Shown: positions 1-8,395, counted from the stretch's first letter. The stretch: 64,000 nt of DNA from Chryseobacterium taiwanense (GCF_000813825.1 NZ_JWTA01000005.1:62001-126000), one strand, 5' to 3'. Program-made: numbers and translations. Notes: generated by a model from the letters alone, not told the origin.

Positions 1-479
1 TGAAAGGTGAAGTAACAGGAATTCTTTCCAATGGTGATATCGCGTTTGACTTTTCAAAACTGGTATTTAATTTAACAAAAGAGCTAACCTTATTTACTAA
101 CGGAAAATCTACTTTAAATAAAGAACAGACTGAAAAATTTAGTCAGAATAAAATAGAGATTATAGAAGATGAAATAGAAAAAGTTCAGCATGAAAATGGA
201 AATATTCAGAAAATCATTTTTAAAAACGGAAAAGAAGTTTCATTAAAAGCTTTGTATGCAAAAATAGGTTTTGAACAAAACATCAATGTTGAAGATCTTG
301 GAATTGAATTAAACGAAAATGGTTTCGTCAAAGTGGATATGATGCAGAAAACAAATATCCCAGGAGTTTTTGCTTGTGGAGACAATGTGACAATGATGAG
401 ATCTGTTGCGAATGCTGTTGCGCAAGGGAACTTTGCAGGAGCTGTTGTCAATAAAGAGCTGTCTGAAGAAGAATTTTAA
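1..479 (+). CDS. Thioredoxin-reductase-like NAD(P)/FAD oxidoreductase, C-terminal part
   Basis: The gene is cut by the left edge. About 158 residues are readable in the frame that begins at base 3 and ends with TAA at 477-479. The C-terminal motif GVFACGDN is the FAD-binding signature of the thioredoxin-reductase-like pyridine nucleotide-disulfide oxidoreductases, and IGFEQN just upstream matches the usual G-F-x-x-N region. The redox CxxC segment, if present, lies outside the window, so a true thioredoxin reductase cannot be told from a ferredoxin-NADP reductase-like or single-domain paralogue. It ends 112 bp before arsR. A thiol-reducing partner would suit the thioredoxin-dependent arsenate reductase downstream, but that link is inference. 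Confidence 0.8.
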   Translation, partial: KGEVTGILSNGDIAFDFSKLVFNLTKELTLFTNGKSTLNKEQTEKFSQNKIEIIEDEIEKVQHENGNIQKIIFKNGKEVSLKALYAKIGFEQNINVEDLGIELNENGFVKVDMMQKTNIPGVFACGDNVTMMRSVANAVAQGNFAGAVVNKELSEEEF

Positions 480-562
480 AGTTTTTACAGATTATTATTT
501 TAGTATCCTTTCAATTTTTTTGAGAGGATTTTTTGAAATTTAATTTGTCAATATAATTTATT

Positions 563-578
563 ATCGTAATATTGCGAT
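563..578. promoter_or_regulatory. ArsR-type operator, copy 1 (upstream of arsR)
   Basis: The 16-base sequence ATCGTAATATTGCGAT is an imperfect inverted repeat of the form ATCGyAATATTrCGAT. It ends 13 bases before the arsR start codon. An identical copy lies at 938-953 before the next gene. Placement at both transcription units and the AT-rich dyad are what is expected of an autoregulating ArsR/SmtB repressor. Protein binding is inferred. Confidence 0.75.
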
Positions 579-579
579 A

Positions 580-587
580 TAGTTTTG
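580..587 (+). promoter_or_regulatory. Candidate -7 promoter element of arsR
   Basis: TAGTTTTG fits the Bacteroidota -7 consensus TAnnTTTG and directly abuts operator copy 1. No TTTG is seen at the usual spacing upstream, so only the -7 half is supported. If it is used, transcription would start within a few bases of the arsR ATG at 592, giving an almost leaderless mRNA. A repressor on 563-578 would block polymerase directly. Confidence 0.4.
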
Positions 588-591
588 AATC

Positions 592-918
592 ATGGGAGCA
601 ACCAAAACCGATTTTTTTACCGAACAGCAAAATAGAATTGCAACCATTGCAAAAGCTTTGGGGCATCCTGCAAGAATTGCAATTATTGAATATTTGCTGA
701 AAGTGAATGAATGCATTTGTGGTGACATCGTGAATGAACTTCCATTAGCACAGCCTACTGTTTCTCAACATTTAAAAGAACTGAAGAATGCGGGATTAAT
801 TAAAGGAAACATTGAAGGAAATTCAATTTGCTATTGTATAGATGAAAAAGCATTTGAAGTTCTGAATGTATTTTTCTCCAATATCATCTCGACTGTAAAA
901 AAGCAAAACTGCTGTTAA
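592..918 (+). CDS. arsR: ArsR/SmtB-family arsenic-responsive repressor
   Basis: This 108-aa winged-helix protein is the usual size for the family. The recognition region reads QPTVSQHLKELKNAGLI, a typical ArsR helix-turn-helix. Just before it, NECICGDIV carries the Cys-x-Cys pair corresponding to the E. coli ArsR inducer site, so it should release DNA on binding As(III) or Sb(III). A further Cys pair closes the protein (KKQNCC) and may add metal ligands. The gene sits between two identical operator-like dyads, before arsenate-reductase and arsenite-exporter genes. Family assignment is firm; the exact inducer is inferred from context. Confidence 0.93.
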   Translation: MGATKTDFFTEQQNRIATIAKALGHPARIAIIEYLLKVNECICGDIVNELPLAQPTVSQHLKELKNAGLIKGNIEGNSICYCIDEKAFEVLNVFFSNIISTVKKQNCC

Positions 919-937
919 AATTTTTTTGGAATTAATT

Positions 938-953
938 ATCGTAATATTGCGAT
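938..953. promoter_or_regulatory. ArsR-type operator, copy 2 (upstream of resistance genes)
   Basis: This is an exact second copy of the 16-base dyad at 563-578, lying in the 59-bp gap between arsR and the DUF6428 gene. It implies that the resistance genes have their own repressor-controlled promoter as well as any read-through from arsR. No convincing TAnnTTTG was found beside this copy. Confidence 0.75.
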
Positions 954-977
954 ATTACAATTTTAAATAGACTACTT

Positions 978-1451
978 ATGACACTCGAACAAATCAAAGA
1001 AATTCTTCCAACATTAGATAATGTGGAATTTGAGCTTGAAAATGGACAATTTGTATCCGAACATTTTCATGTAACGGAAATCGGAATGGTTACCAAAAAC
1101 TTCATCGATTGTGGCGGAACCATCAGAAAAGAGGAAAAAGTAAACTTTCAGCTTTGGAATGCTGATGATTATGAACATCGTTTAAAGCCTGGAAAATTGC
1201 TTCATATCATTCATTTATCAGAAGAAAAGTTAGGAATCGGAAATTTTGAAATTGAAGTAGAATATCAGGATACAACCATCGGAAAGTATGATCTTGAATT
1301 CAACGGAAAGAATTTTGTTTTGAAAAATAAACTGACTGCCTGTTTTGCTCAGGATGCGTGTGGAATTCCTCCTCAAAAACAAAAAGTGAATTTGAGTGAC
1401 CTGTCTGGAAATAAGCAGAATTCTTGTTCGCCTAATTCTGGTTGCTGCTAA
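978..1451 (+). CDS. DUF6428-family protein of ars operon
   Basis: This 157-aa soluble protein has no signal peptide or membrane segment. I recognise it as the DUF6428 type that accompanies arsenic-resistance genes in Bacteroidota; its biochemical role is not established. The striking feature is the Cys-rich tail: TACFAQDACG, then NSCSPNSGCC at the extreme C-terminus, giving five cysteines in the last 37 residues. That pattern suggests thiolate binding of As(III) or a redox role, which is inference. It lies 18 bp before the arsenate reductase gene and directly after operator copy 2, so it is probably the first gene of the resistance transcript. Confidence 0.75.
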   Translation: MTLEQIKEILPTLDNVEFELENGQFVSEHFHVTEIGMVTKNFIDCGGTIRKEEKVNFQLWNADDYEHRLKPGKLLHIIHLSEEKLGIGNFEIEVEYQDTTIGKYDLEFNGKNFVLKNKLTACFAQDACGIPPQKQKVNLSDLSGNKQNSCSPNSGCC

Positions 1452-1469
1452 TTTTTAAAAATCATTACA

Positions 1470-2081
1470 ATGAATCCAAAATTGTCAGCGTATGTTGAAA
1501 ATATTCTTCAACAGAAAATTACCTACGATCGAAAAGTAATTTTGCAACCTTTAATCGATTATATTCAACAGAAGGTTAAAAATCTGAAACCTATTCATCT
1601 CAATTTTATTTGTACACACAATTCCCGAAGAAGCCATTTGGCTCAGGTCTGGGCTCAGGTAGCGAGTCATTATTATGCTATTTCTGATACTCAATGCTAT
1701 TCAGGGGGTACAGAAACAACGGCATTGTTTCCTAAGATTGCAGAAACATTGTCTGACGTAGGTTTTAATGTGTGGAAATTAAGCGAAACTGAAAATTCGG
1801 TGTATGTTATAAAATTTGATGGAAATGCATTGCCGGTTATTGGGTTTTCTAAAAAATATGATGATGAATTTAATCCGATCAGTGATTTTGCAGCAATTAT
1901 GACCTGTTCGCAAGCAGATGGAGGTTGCCCTTTTATTCCAGGTGCTGAAAAACGTATTCCTATTACTTTTAAAGATCCGAAAATTTCAGATCATACAACT
2001 GAGCAAACCAAAGTTTATAGTGAGAGAAGCTTACAGATTGCCTCAGAAATGTTTTATGTTTTTTCACAAATAAAGAAATAA
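1470..2081 (+). CDS. arsC: Thioredoxin-type arsenate reductase (LMW-phosphatase fold)
   Basis: This 203-aa protein reduces As(V) to As(III) in the cytoplasm. The P-loop CTHNSRR (Cys48-x5-Arg54) is the low-molecular-weight tyrosine-phosphatase loop. Cys146 and Cys153, seven positions apart in TCSQADGGC, match the spacing of the two extra redox cysteines of S. aureus ArsC (Cys82 and Cys89), so all three catalytic thiols are present. The protein is longer than the typical ArsC of about 130 aa because of an N-terminal extension of roughly 40 residues. Many databases call this group protein-tyrosine-phosphatase; the triad and operon position favour arsenate reductase. It is 6 bp before the exporter gene. 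Confidence 0.88.
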   Translation: MNPKLSAYVENILQQKITYDRKVILQPLIDYIQQKVKNLKPIHLNFICTHNSRRSHLAQVWAQVASHYYAISDTQCYSGGTETTALFPKIAETLSDVGFNVWKLSETENSVYVIKFDGNALPVIGFSKKYDDEFNPISDFAAIMTCSQADGGCPFIPGAEKRIPITFKDPKISDHTTEQTKVYSERSLQIASEMFYVFSQIKK

Positions 2082-2087
2082 TTCATC

Positions 2088-3119
2088 ATGCAACCTAAGT
2101 TAAAATTTCTTGATAGGTATTTAACACTTTGGATATTTCTGGCAATGATTGTTGGTGTCGGATTAGGAAATTATTTCCCTAATATTTCACAGGTTACAAA
2201 ATCATTGTCTTCCGGAACAACGAATATTCCTTTAGCAATCGGTCTCATTCTTATGATGTATCCGTCATTGGCAAAAGTGGATTACGGCTTACTAACACAG
2301 GTTTTTAAAGATAAAAAAGTAATTTCGATCTCATTATTTCTAAATTGGATTATTGGTCCGGTTTTAATGTTCGTCCTTGCAATTATTTTTCTTAGAGATG
2401 AACCTGATTATATGATAGGGCTGATTCTGATTGGTTTGGCAAGGTGTATTGCTATGGTAATTGTTTGGAATGATCTTGCAAAGGGAAACCGTGAATATGC
2501 GGCTTTGCTGGTTGCGTTAAATAGTGTTTTTCAAATTGTGTCATATAGCTTTTTTGTATGGCTTTTTATTAATGTTCTTCCTAAGAAATTAGGATTAGGA
2601 AGTTTCACTGTTTCTGTTCCGATATATGAAGTAGTAGAAAGTGTATTGATTTACTTAGGAATTCCTTTCTTAGCTGGTTTTTTGTCGCGTTATTTTCTTA
2701 TTAAGAGAAAAGGAAAAGAATGGTACAACAGGAAGTTTATTCCAATGATTTCACCAATTACTCTTTATGCATTATTGTTTACAATTGTTCTGATGTTTAG
2801 TTTGAAAGGTGATAAAATATTGAAACTTCCAATGGATGTAATAAAAATTGCAATACCGTTGGTTATTTATTTTGTCATAATGTTCTTTATCAGCTTTTTT
2901 ATAAACAGGTTCATGAAAGTTCCTTATGATAAAAATATTTCAATTGCTTTTACAGCCACGGGAAATAATTTTGAATTGGCTATTGCTGTAAGTATTGCTG
3001 TATTTGGAATTCATTCAGCTCAGGCTTTTGTAGGAGTTATTGGTCCATTGGTAGAAGTTCCTGTACTCATTCTTTTAGTAAAGGTAAGTTTGTACTTTAA
3101 ACATAGATATTATAAGTAA
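2088..3119 (+). CDS. acr3: ACR3-family arsenite efflux permease
   Basis: This 343-aa inner-membrane protein has about ten hydrophobic segments. [18 protein letters not shown] contains the conserved transmembrane cysteine of ACR3 transporters, and the late segment [14 protein letters not shown] is also typical. It should export arsenite produced by the reductase using the proton motive force. It is the last gene of the ars cluster; a 96-bp gap with a new promoter separates it from glyA. Annotation as ArsB is common, but this is the ACR3 family rather than the 12-helix ArsB family. Confidence 0.93.
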   Translation: MQPKLKFLDRYLTLWIFLAMIVGVGLGNYFPNISQVTKSLSSGTTNIPLAIGLILMMYPSLAKVDYGLLTQVFKDKKVISISLFLNWIIGPVLMFVLAIIFLRDEPDYMIGLILIGLARCIAMVIVWNDLAKGNREYAALLVALNSVFQIVSYSFFVWLFINVLPKKLGLGSFTVSVPIYEVVESVLIYLGIPFLAGFLSRYFLIKRKGKEWYNRKFIPMISPITLYALLFTIVLMFSLKGDKILKLPMDVIKIAIPLVIYFVIMFFISFFINRFMKVPYDKNISIAFTATGNNFELAIAVSIAVFGIHSAQAFVGVIGPLVEVPVLILLVKVSLYFKHRYYK

Positions 3120-3177
3120 TAATTTAGAATACAGTTTTTTAATCGTATTTGATATGCTAATCTCGCCGAAAATTTCG

Positions 3178-3185
3178 TATTTTTG
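3178..3185 (+). promoter_or_regulatory. Candidate -7 promoter element of glyA
   Basis: TATTTTTG matches TAnnTTTG, 30 bases before the glyA ATG. The nearest upstream TTTG (3148-3151) is 26 bases away, longer than the 18-base spacing seen at the two best promoters in this window, so the -33 half is doubtful. Confidence 0.4.
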
Positions 3186-3215
3186 ACGTGAAAAATTTCA
3201 AAAACTAAAAGTAAA

Positions 3216-4481
3216 ATGGACATTATTTTCGACCTGATTGAAAAAGAAAGACAAAGACAAACCCATGGAATTGAGATGATTGCATCAGAAAACTTTGTTT
3301 CTGAGAATGTAATGAAAGCAATGGGAAGCGTATTGACTAACAAATATGCAGAAGGATATCCTGGTAAAAGATATTACGGAGGATGTGAAGTAGTAGATGA
3401 GGTTGAAACTTTGGCGATCAACAGAGCTAAAGAACTTTTCGGAGTAGACTATGTAAATGTTCAGCCACATTCTGGTTCTCAGGCTAATGCGGCAATTTAT
3501 TTGGCGGTTTTGAAACCGGGTGATAAAATCATGGGAATGGATCTTTCAATGGGAGGTCACCTTACTCACGGTTCATCTGTGAATTTCTCTGGGATCCAAT
3601 ATGATGTAGTTTCTTACGGAGTTCAGCAGGAAACTGGTCTTATTGATTACGATCAAATGAGAGAAGTTGCATTGAGAGAAAAACCAAAAATGCTTATCGC
3701 TGGTTTCTCGGCTTATTCAAGAGATTTAGATTATGCTAAATTCAGAGCGGTTGCTGACGAAATTGGTGCTACCCTTTGGGCAGATATCGCTCACCCTGCA
3801 GGTTTGGTGGCAAAAGGACTTTTAAATAATCCATTCGAACACTGTCATGTTGTAACAACGACTACTCACAAGACATTAAGAGGTCCAAGAGGAGGGATGA
3901 TCATGATGGGGAAAGATTTCGAAAATACATATGGTCACAAAACTCCAAAAGGAGAAATCAAAATGATGAGCCAGGTTCTTGATGGAGCTGTTTTCCCAGG
4001 AATTCAGGGAGGTCCGTTAGAGCACGTGATTGCAGGTAAAGCAGTGGCTTTTGGTGAAGCTTTAGATGATCAGTTCTTAACGTATGCAAAACAAGTTCAG
4101 TCTAATGCTCAGGCTTTAGCAAAAGCGATGATCGACAGAGGATTTGATATTGTAAGTGGAGGAACAGACAATCACTTAATGCTTGTTGACCTTAGAAATA
4201 AAAATGTAAACGGTAAAGAAACGGAGAAAGCTTTGGTTCTTGCTGATATTACTTGTAACAAAAATATGGTTCCGTTTGATGATAAATCGCCATTCACAAC
4301 TTCTGGGATCAGATTGGGAACTGCGGCAATTACCACAAGAGGATTGAAAGAAAACGATATGGATACTATCGCAGGATTTATCTCTGAAGTGGTTGACAAT
4401 ATCAAAAATGAAGAAGTGATTACTTCTGTAAGAAAGAAAGTTAATGAATTAATGGAAGGTAAAGCATTATTCAATTATTAA
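3216..4481 (+). CDS. glyA: Serine hydroxymethyltransferase
   Basis: This cytoplasmic PLP enzyme interconverts serine and glycine and charges tetrahydrofolate with a one-carbon unit. The 421-aa length is normal. The PLP lysine is Lys219 in [14 protein letters not shown], and the N-terminal motif [13 protein letters not shown] is diagnostic. It is a single-gene unit with its own -7 box and a strong terminator 25 bp past the stop. Codon use is more G/C-biased and regular than in the polysaccharide genes, as expected for a highly expressed housekeeping gene. Confidence 0.98.
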   Translation: MDIIFDLIEKERQRQTHGIEMIASENFVSENVMKAMGSVLTNKYAEGYPGKRYYGGCEVVDEVETLAINRAKELFGVDYVNVQPHSGSQANAAIYLAVLKPGDKIMGMDLSMGGHLTHGSSVNFSGIQYDVVSYGVQQETGLIDYDQMREVALREKPKMLIAGFSAYSRDLDYAKFRAVADEIGATLWADIAHPAGLVAKGLLNNPFEHCHVVTTTTHKTLRGPRGGMIMMGKDFENTYGHKTPKGEIKMMSQVLDGAVFPGIQGGPLEHVIAGKAVAFGEALDDQFLTYAKQVQSNAQALAKAMIDRGFDIVSGGTDNHLMLVDLRNKNVNGKETEKALVLADITCNKNMVPFDDKSPFTTSGIRLGTAAITTRGLKENDMDTIAGFISEVVDNIKNEEVITSVRKKVNELMEGKALFNY

Positions 4482-4505
4482 TATTTACCTTCGTTAAAAA
4501 TATAT

Positions 4506-4536
4506 AAAGAATGGGCATTTCGCTCATTCTTTTTTT
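4506..4536 (+). terminator. Intrinsic terminator after glyA
   Basis: An 11-bp stem (AAAGAATGGGC paired with GCTCATTCTTT, one G-U pair) with a 5-base loop runs into an uninterrupted T tract. It ends the glyA transcript and leaves recX, 12 bp further on, to a separate or read-through promoter. Confidence 0.85.
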
Positions 4537-4547
4537 ATCCCTAAACT

Positions 4548-5009
4548 ATGGAAAAGAAATCTTTCACTTTTGATGAAATTAAACTGAAACTAGTAAACTA
4601 TTGTGTTTATCAGGATCGCTGTCATGCAGAAGTAGAGCAGAAAATGAAAGAATTTTTATTAATTGAGGATGCTAAAGAAGAAATCATGCTTTATCTTTTA
4701 AAAGAAAATTATTTGAATGAAGAAAGATTTACCAGAAGTTACATTCGTGGAAAGTTTTACATCAAACATTGGGGAAAGACAAAAATCAAGATCAATTTAA
4801 AACAAAAACAAATTTCCGAGAAATTGATCAGTAAATGTTTTGATGAAATTGATGAAAATGATTACCAAAAAACAATCCGAAAAATCTATGAAGATTATTA
4901 TTCTAAGCAGAAAGGGCTGAAAGAATATCAAAGAAAAATGAAGAGTATTAAATATCTTTTAAGTAGAGGTTTTGAATATGAGAGTATACTTGATATCACA
5001 AATAATTAA
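4548..5009 (+). CDS. recX: RecX-family regulator of RecA
   Basis: This 153-aa, highly charged helical protein has the RecX tandem three-helix pattern. The N-terminal module begins NYCVYQDRCHAEVEQKM, and the second contains LKENYLNEERFTRSYIRGKF, the most conserved RecX stretch. RecX proteins bind RecA filaments and limit strand exchange. recA is not in the window; in many Bacteroidota recX stands apart from it. The gene is the last before the polysaccharide locus. Confidence 0.88.
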   Translation: MEKKSFTFDEIKLKLVNYCVYQDRCHAEVEQKMKEFLLIEDAKEEIMLYLLKENYLNEERFTRSYIRGKFYIKHWGKTKIKINLKQKQISEKLISKCFDEIDENDYQKTIRKIYEDYYSKQKGLKEYQRKMKSIKYLLSRGFEYESILDITNN

Positions 5010-5176
5010 AACTTCATGATTTCAAATTTGGATTAATTAATATCAACAGATTATTTATGTCATTCTTTAGAGAGTAGTTCAGAAAGACTTTTGTTTGGAT
5101 ATAAAGTTATGAACTTAGTATGATTTTATTTTATAAATTTTAGCGGATGTATATTTTTAAAATGATGGCAACTTTC

Positions 5177-5216
5177 CGTTATGTAATAAGATGTTAAGTT
5201 TGTTTTTTACATAATG
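5177..5216. repeat. Inverted repeat upstream of polysaccharide operon
   Basis: Arm CGTTATGTAA (5177-5186) pairs with TTACATAATG (5207-5216) with one G-U in the RNA form. The 20-base spacer and lack of a following T tract argue against a terminator. It could be a protein-binding dyad or a leader hairpin. Confidence 0.45.
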
Positions 5217-5226
5217 TGTGTCACAT
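5214..5226. promoter_or_regulatory. Short palindrome, possible operator
   Basis: ATGTGTGTCACAT is a perfect dyad with 5-base arms and a 3-base centre, 44 bases upstream of the -7 box. Its TGTG and CACA halves recall CRP/FNR-type half-sites but with a shorter spacer, so assignment to that family is not supported. Confidence 0.35.
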
Positions 5227-5269
5227 GAAAAAAAAATCAAGAGTAGGTGATAAGAATGAATAATATCAG

Positions 5270-5277
5270 TATATTTG
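5270..5277 (+). promoter_or_regulatory. Candidate -7 promoter of the polysaccharide operon
   Basis: TATATTTG fits TAnnTTTG and lies 32 bases before the first gene's ATG, a sensible leader length. No TTTG is found at the expected upstream spacing, which may mean an activator is needed. Confidence 0.5.
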
Positions 5278-5308
5278 TACCCAAAATTATAAAACCAATT
5301 GATGTTGA

Positions 5309-7264
5309 ATGAAAAAGCTACTTCATGCTTTTAGTGTACTGTACGATGGGGATAACATATTGAAAATTACAAAATTAAGATATGTCCCTCGTTGGTTAGT
5401 TATTATTATAGATGTTCTTATTGTACTGTTTTCTATAGTGCTTTCTTCTCTTTTCTTAGAAAAATTGCATGTAAGAGACAGTTTTCCAGAATATACATTT
5501 CGAAAAATAATCATAGTTATTGTTGTCAATGTACTGTTTATGTTCGTGTTTAAAACATATGCAGGGATTATAAGACATTCTACTTTCTTTGATTTTTTTA
5601 AGATTATGTTCTCATCAGGAAGTACTTTGGTGACTTTACTTGTTGCTAATTATTGTGTAGAGGTATTGCTAGGAAGAACTCTATACCTCTATCCGAATCT
5701 ATTTTTATACTTTTTTATCTCTGTTTCGGCTATGTTCTTTTTTAGAATGGTGACAAAACAGTTTTTCAATATGTTAATCGATTATAAAGGATTTTCATAT
5801 AAAGTAAAGGTTGCTGTAGTAGGTGTAGGAGATGCATCAGTATCAGTGGCAAGGGCTATTATGCATAATCCTAGTTATCCATATAGATTGTACGGTTTTT
5901 TGACAAAAAGATCAGATTCTAATCGGGCAATGTTGTTAGGGCATAAAATATATAATCAGGAACATTTTTTTAAAAATGAAAATTTGATCAAAAAGTTTGA
6001 TGCAGTATTGATTATTAAAGAGATCATGACAAAGCAGGAACTTGAAGAATGGATGACTCTTGCGCTGGATCACGGATTAAAAGTATTAAAGGCTCCCTCA
6101 TTGAGTAAAATGAGAGATTCTGATCTTGTAGGTGGTATACGTCAACTTCAGATTGAAGATTTGTTGAATCGTAAACCTATCAAAATTGAAAATGAAGAGG
6201 TGAAAAAAAGACATTTTAAGAAAAATGTTCTGGTAACAGGTGGGGCTGGTTCAATTGGAAGCGAAATTGTAAGACAGGTAGCTCAGTTTAATCCTTCATT
6301 AATTATTGTTTTAGATCAAGCAGAATCTCCTTTGTATGAACTGGAATTAGAATTACGTGAGAAGTTTCCGGATCAAAACTTTAAATTTATACTGGCGGAT
6401 ATTTCGAATAAATATAGACTTGAAAAAATATTTGAAGAACATCAGTTTTCAATGGTATATCACGCTGCGGCATACAAACATGTACCTTTGATAGAAGATA
6501 ATCCTCATGAAGCTATTTTTGTCAACGTGTTAGGAACTAAGAATGTAGCATTGCTTTCAAAAAAATATAAAGTTAATCGTTTCGTAATGGTTTCTACAGA
6601 TAAGGCAGTAAATCCAACAAATGTTATGGGGGCTTCAAAAAGAGCAGCAGAACTTTTTGTGCAGTCTTTACAAAATTCGGAAGGAAATATTACTAAATTC
6701 ATCACAACGCGTTTTGGTAATGTGCTGGGATCAAATGGTTCTGTAATTCCCCATTTTAAAAAACAAATTGAGAAAGGGGGGCCAATTACAATTACTCATC
6801 CCGATATTATTCGTTATTTTATGACGATTCCTGAAGCTTGTGAATTGGTATTGCAGGCAGGTACAATGGGTAATGGTGGGGAAATCTACGTTTTTGATAT
6901 GGGGGAACCAGTGAAGATTTTGGATTTGGCAAAACGAATGATTAAACTTTCAGGATATACACCAGATTTAGATATAAAAATTAGTTTTATAGGATTAAGG
7001 CCGGGAGAGAAATTATATGAAGAATTGTTAAGTGATAATGCAATGACGATTCCTACTCATCATGAAAAAATTATGATTTCTAAAGATCCAAGTATCAGCT
7101 TTGAGGAGATTGATATTTTATGCGTACAAATTATAAAATCAGCAATTAAAAGAGATAGATTAGAGGTAGTAAAAATATTAAAGACTATTGTACCTGAATT
7201 CATAAGTAATAATTCAGAATTTGAAATTTTAGATGCTAAGAATGAAGAAATCACAATGTTATAA
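5309..7264 (+). CDS. Membrane nucleotide-sugar 4,6-dehydratase, PglF/FlaA1/CapD type
   Basis: This 651-aa protein has about four N-terminal membrane helices (residues 15-150), then a nucleotide-binding region and a C-terminal SDR dehydratase domain from about residue 300. VTGGAGSIGSE is the NAD(P) loop. STDKAVNPTNVMGASKR carries the Ser-Met-Lys active site that replaces Ser-Tyr-Lys in the large FlaA1/PglF/WbpM enzymes. The expected reaction is UDP-GlcNAc to UDP-4-keto-6-deoxy-GlcNAc. With the PglE-like aminotransferase at 45617, the acetyltransferase at 15492 and the PglC-like transferase at 41472, it could supply a bacillosamine-type initiating sugar. It is the first gene of the locus and follows the control region. 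Confidence 0.88.
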   Translation: MKKLLHAFSVLYDGDNILKITKLRYVPRWLVIIIDVLIVLFSIVLSSLFLEKLHVRDSFPEYTFRKIIIVIVVNVLFMFVFKTYAGIIRHSTFFDFFKIMFSSGSTLVTLLVANYCVEVLLGRTLYLYPNLFLYFFISVSAMFFFRMVTKQFFNMLIDYKGFSYKVKVAVVGVGDASVSVARAIMHNPSYPYRLYGFLTKRSDSNRAMLLGHKIYNQEHFFKNENLIKKFDAVLIIKEIMTKQELEEWMTLALDHGLKVLKAPSLSKMRDSDLVGGIRQLQIEDLLNRKPIKIENEEVKKRHFKKNVLVTGGAGSIGSEIVRQVAQFNPSLIIVLDQAESPLYELELELREKFPDQNFKFILADISNKYRLEKIFEEHQFSMVYHAAAYKHVPLIEDNPHEAIFVNVLGTKNVALLSKKYKVNRFVMVSTDKAVNPTNVMGASKRAAELFVQSLQNSEGNITKFITTRFGNVLGSNGSVIPHFKKQIEKGGPITITHPDIIRYFMTIPEACELVLQAGTMGNGGEIYVFDMGEPVKILDLAKRMIKLSGYTPDLDIKISFIGLRPGEKLYEELLSDNAMTIPTHHEKIMISKDPSISFEEIDILCVQIIKSAIKRDRLEVVKILKTIVPEFISNNSEFEILDAKNEEITML

Positions 7265-7284
7265 TACTTGCTTAAAATAAAGAT

Positions 7285-8277
7285 ATGAAAATTTATAATG
7301 TTATTTTAAGTGGTGGAGTAGGAAGCAGATTGTGGCCGTTATCACGAAAGCAGCATCCTAAGCAGTTCTTAAAGCTTTTCTCTGGAAAATCGTTATTTGA
7401 ATTAACGGCAGAAAGAAATGTTGGGTTGGTAGATGAGCTCATGGTAGTAGGTAACAATGATCATATTGAATGGAGCAGAAATATTTTAAAAGGGATTAGT
7501 ATCCCTAAACAGTTTATCACAGAGACAGTAGCGAGAAATACGGCAGCAGCTATTGCTTTTGCCGCATTAGCTGTAGATAAGGAGGATGTTTTATTGATTA
7601 CGCCTTCAGATCACCAAATTCAGGATGAGGAAAATTACGAAAAGGCAATTCGAGAATCTATAGATTTAGCAAAACAGGGATTTTTAGTGACTTTCGGAGT
7701 AATTCCTTCTAAACCAGAAACAGGTTATGGGTATATTGAATATGAAGGCAAAAATGTACTGTCGTTCAGGGAAAAGCCTAACACAGAAACAGCTCAGGAA
7801 TTTTTAGAGCGTGGAACTTTCCTATGGAATTCAGGCATGTTCTGTTGCAAAGCTGGAGCTTTATTAGAAGAGTTAAAAAATTATCAACAGGAGATTTACG
7901 AAAGTTGTGCAGAAGTCTGGGAACTTTCTAAAGATAATATTCTGAATGCTGAAGCATCATCAAGGGTACCATCTCTCAGTATTGATTATGCAGTGATGGA
8001 ACGTTCAAAAAAGATTAAAGTGATTCCGGCTTATTTCAGATGGAATGATTTAGGCTCTTTCGAATCGCTGTATGATTATCTAAGGTCAAATGGCCATCCC
8101 GTAGATGAAAATGGAAACATGGTGATTGGAACGGATATTTTTACAGCTTTTGTGGGAATGAAAAACTGTATTTTTGTATTTACCACAGATGCGGTATTGG
8201 TTTTACAGAAAGAAAGGTCTCAGGAAGTGAAGAAAGTATATGCAAAATTAGATAAGTATAAATCAATATTAAGATAA
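7285..8277 (+). CDS. manC: Mannose-1-phosphate guanylyltransferase
   Basis: At 330 aa this is the single-domain form, without the C-terminal mannose-6-phosphate isomerase cupin of ManC/AlgA fusions. LSGGVGSRLWPLSRKQHPKQ is the nucleotidyltransferase signature loop of GDP-mannose pyrophosphorylases, and FREKP follows at the expected place. It makes GDP-mannose from mannose-1-phosphate and GTP in the cytoplasm. No gmd or fcl lies in the window, so GDP-mannose may be used directly or converted elsewhere. It is 20 bp after the PglF-like gene and followed by a stem-loop and a new promoter. Confidence 0.92.
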   Translation: MKIYNVILSGGVGSRLWPLSRKQHPKQFLKLFSGKSLFELTAERNVGLVDELMVVGNNDHIEWSRNILKGISIPKQFITETVARNTAAAIAFAALAVDKEDVLLITPSDHQIQDEENYEKAIRESIDLAKQGFLVTFGVIPSKPETGYGYIEYEGKNVLSFREKPNTETAQEFLERGTFLWNSGMFCCKAGALLEELKNYQQEIYESCAEVWELSKDNILNAEASSRVPSLSIDYAVMERSKKIKVIPAYFRWNDLGSFESLYDYLRSNGHPVDENGNMVIGTDIFTAFVGMKNCIFVFTTDAVLVLQKERSQEVKKVYAKLDKYKSILR

Positions 8278-8284
8278 ATAAAGG

Positions 8285-8343
8285 AATACTGAAGTTCAAA
8301 AGTAATCACCAAATCTAAACTTTTGATTTTCGACTTTAGTATT
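8285..8343. repeat. Long interrupted stem-loop between manC and the export genes
   Basis: Outer arms AATACTGAAGT (8285-8295) and ACTTTAGTATT (8333-8343) pair over 11 bp with one G-U. Inner arms TCAAAAG (8296-8302) and CTTTTGA (8320-8326) add 7 bp, with a 6-base bulge on one side and a 17-base loop. No T tract follows, so a classical terminator is unlikely. It could slow polymerase, block read-through, or stabilise the 3' end of the upstream mRNA just before the promoter at 8366. Confidence 0.5.
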
Positions 8344-8365
8344 ATGAAAAAATAAAATTGAGACT

Positions 8366-8395
8366 TTTGTTTAAAAAATAATAATCATATTTTTG
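8366..8395 (+). promoter_or_regulatory. Promoter for wza-wzc, TTTG-N18-TAnnTTTG
   Basis: TTTG at 8366-8369 and TATTTTTG at 8388-8395 are separated by exactly 18 bases, the same spacing as at 45568-45597. Transcription should begin near 8400. That rules out the GTG at 8395 as start codon and favours the ATG at 8413. The export and kinase genes can therefore be transcribed independently of the first two genes. Confidence 0.7.

Larger units (their letters stand above)
5010..5308 (+). promoter_or_regulatory. Regulatory gap at the head of the polysaccharide locus
   Basis: These 299 AT-rich bases contain no credible gene. They hold a 10-bp inverted repeat with a 20-base loop (arms 5177-5186 and 5207-5216), an overlapping short palindrome at 5214-5226, and a -7 box at 5270-5277. 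Together they look like the control region of the long operon that starts at 5309. No JUMPstart-like sequence and no RfaH/UpxY-type antiterminator gene was seen nearby. Confidence 0.5.

Noticed and set aside
1470..2081. Wzb-type tyrosine phosphatase for the Wzc kinase
   Set aside because: The P-loop would allow it, but Cys146 and Cys153 at arsenate-reductase spacing and its place between DUF6428 and ACR3 genes point to arsenate reduction.
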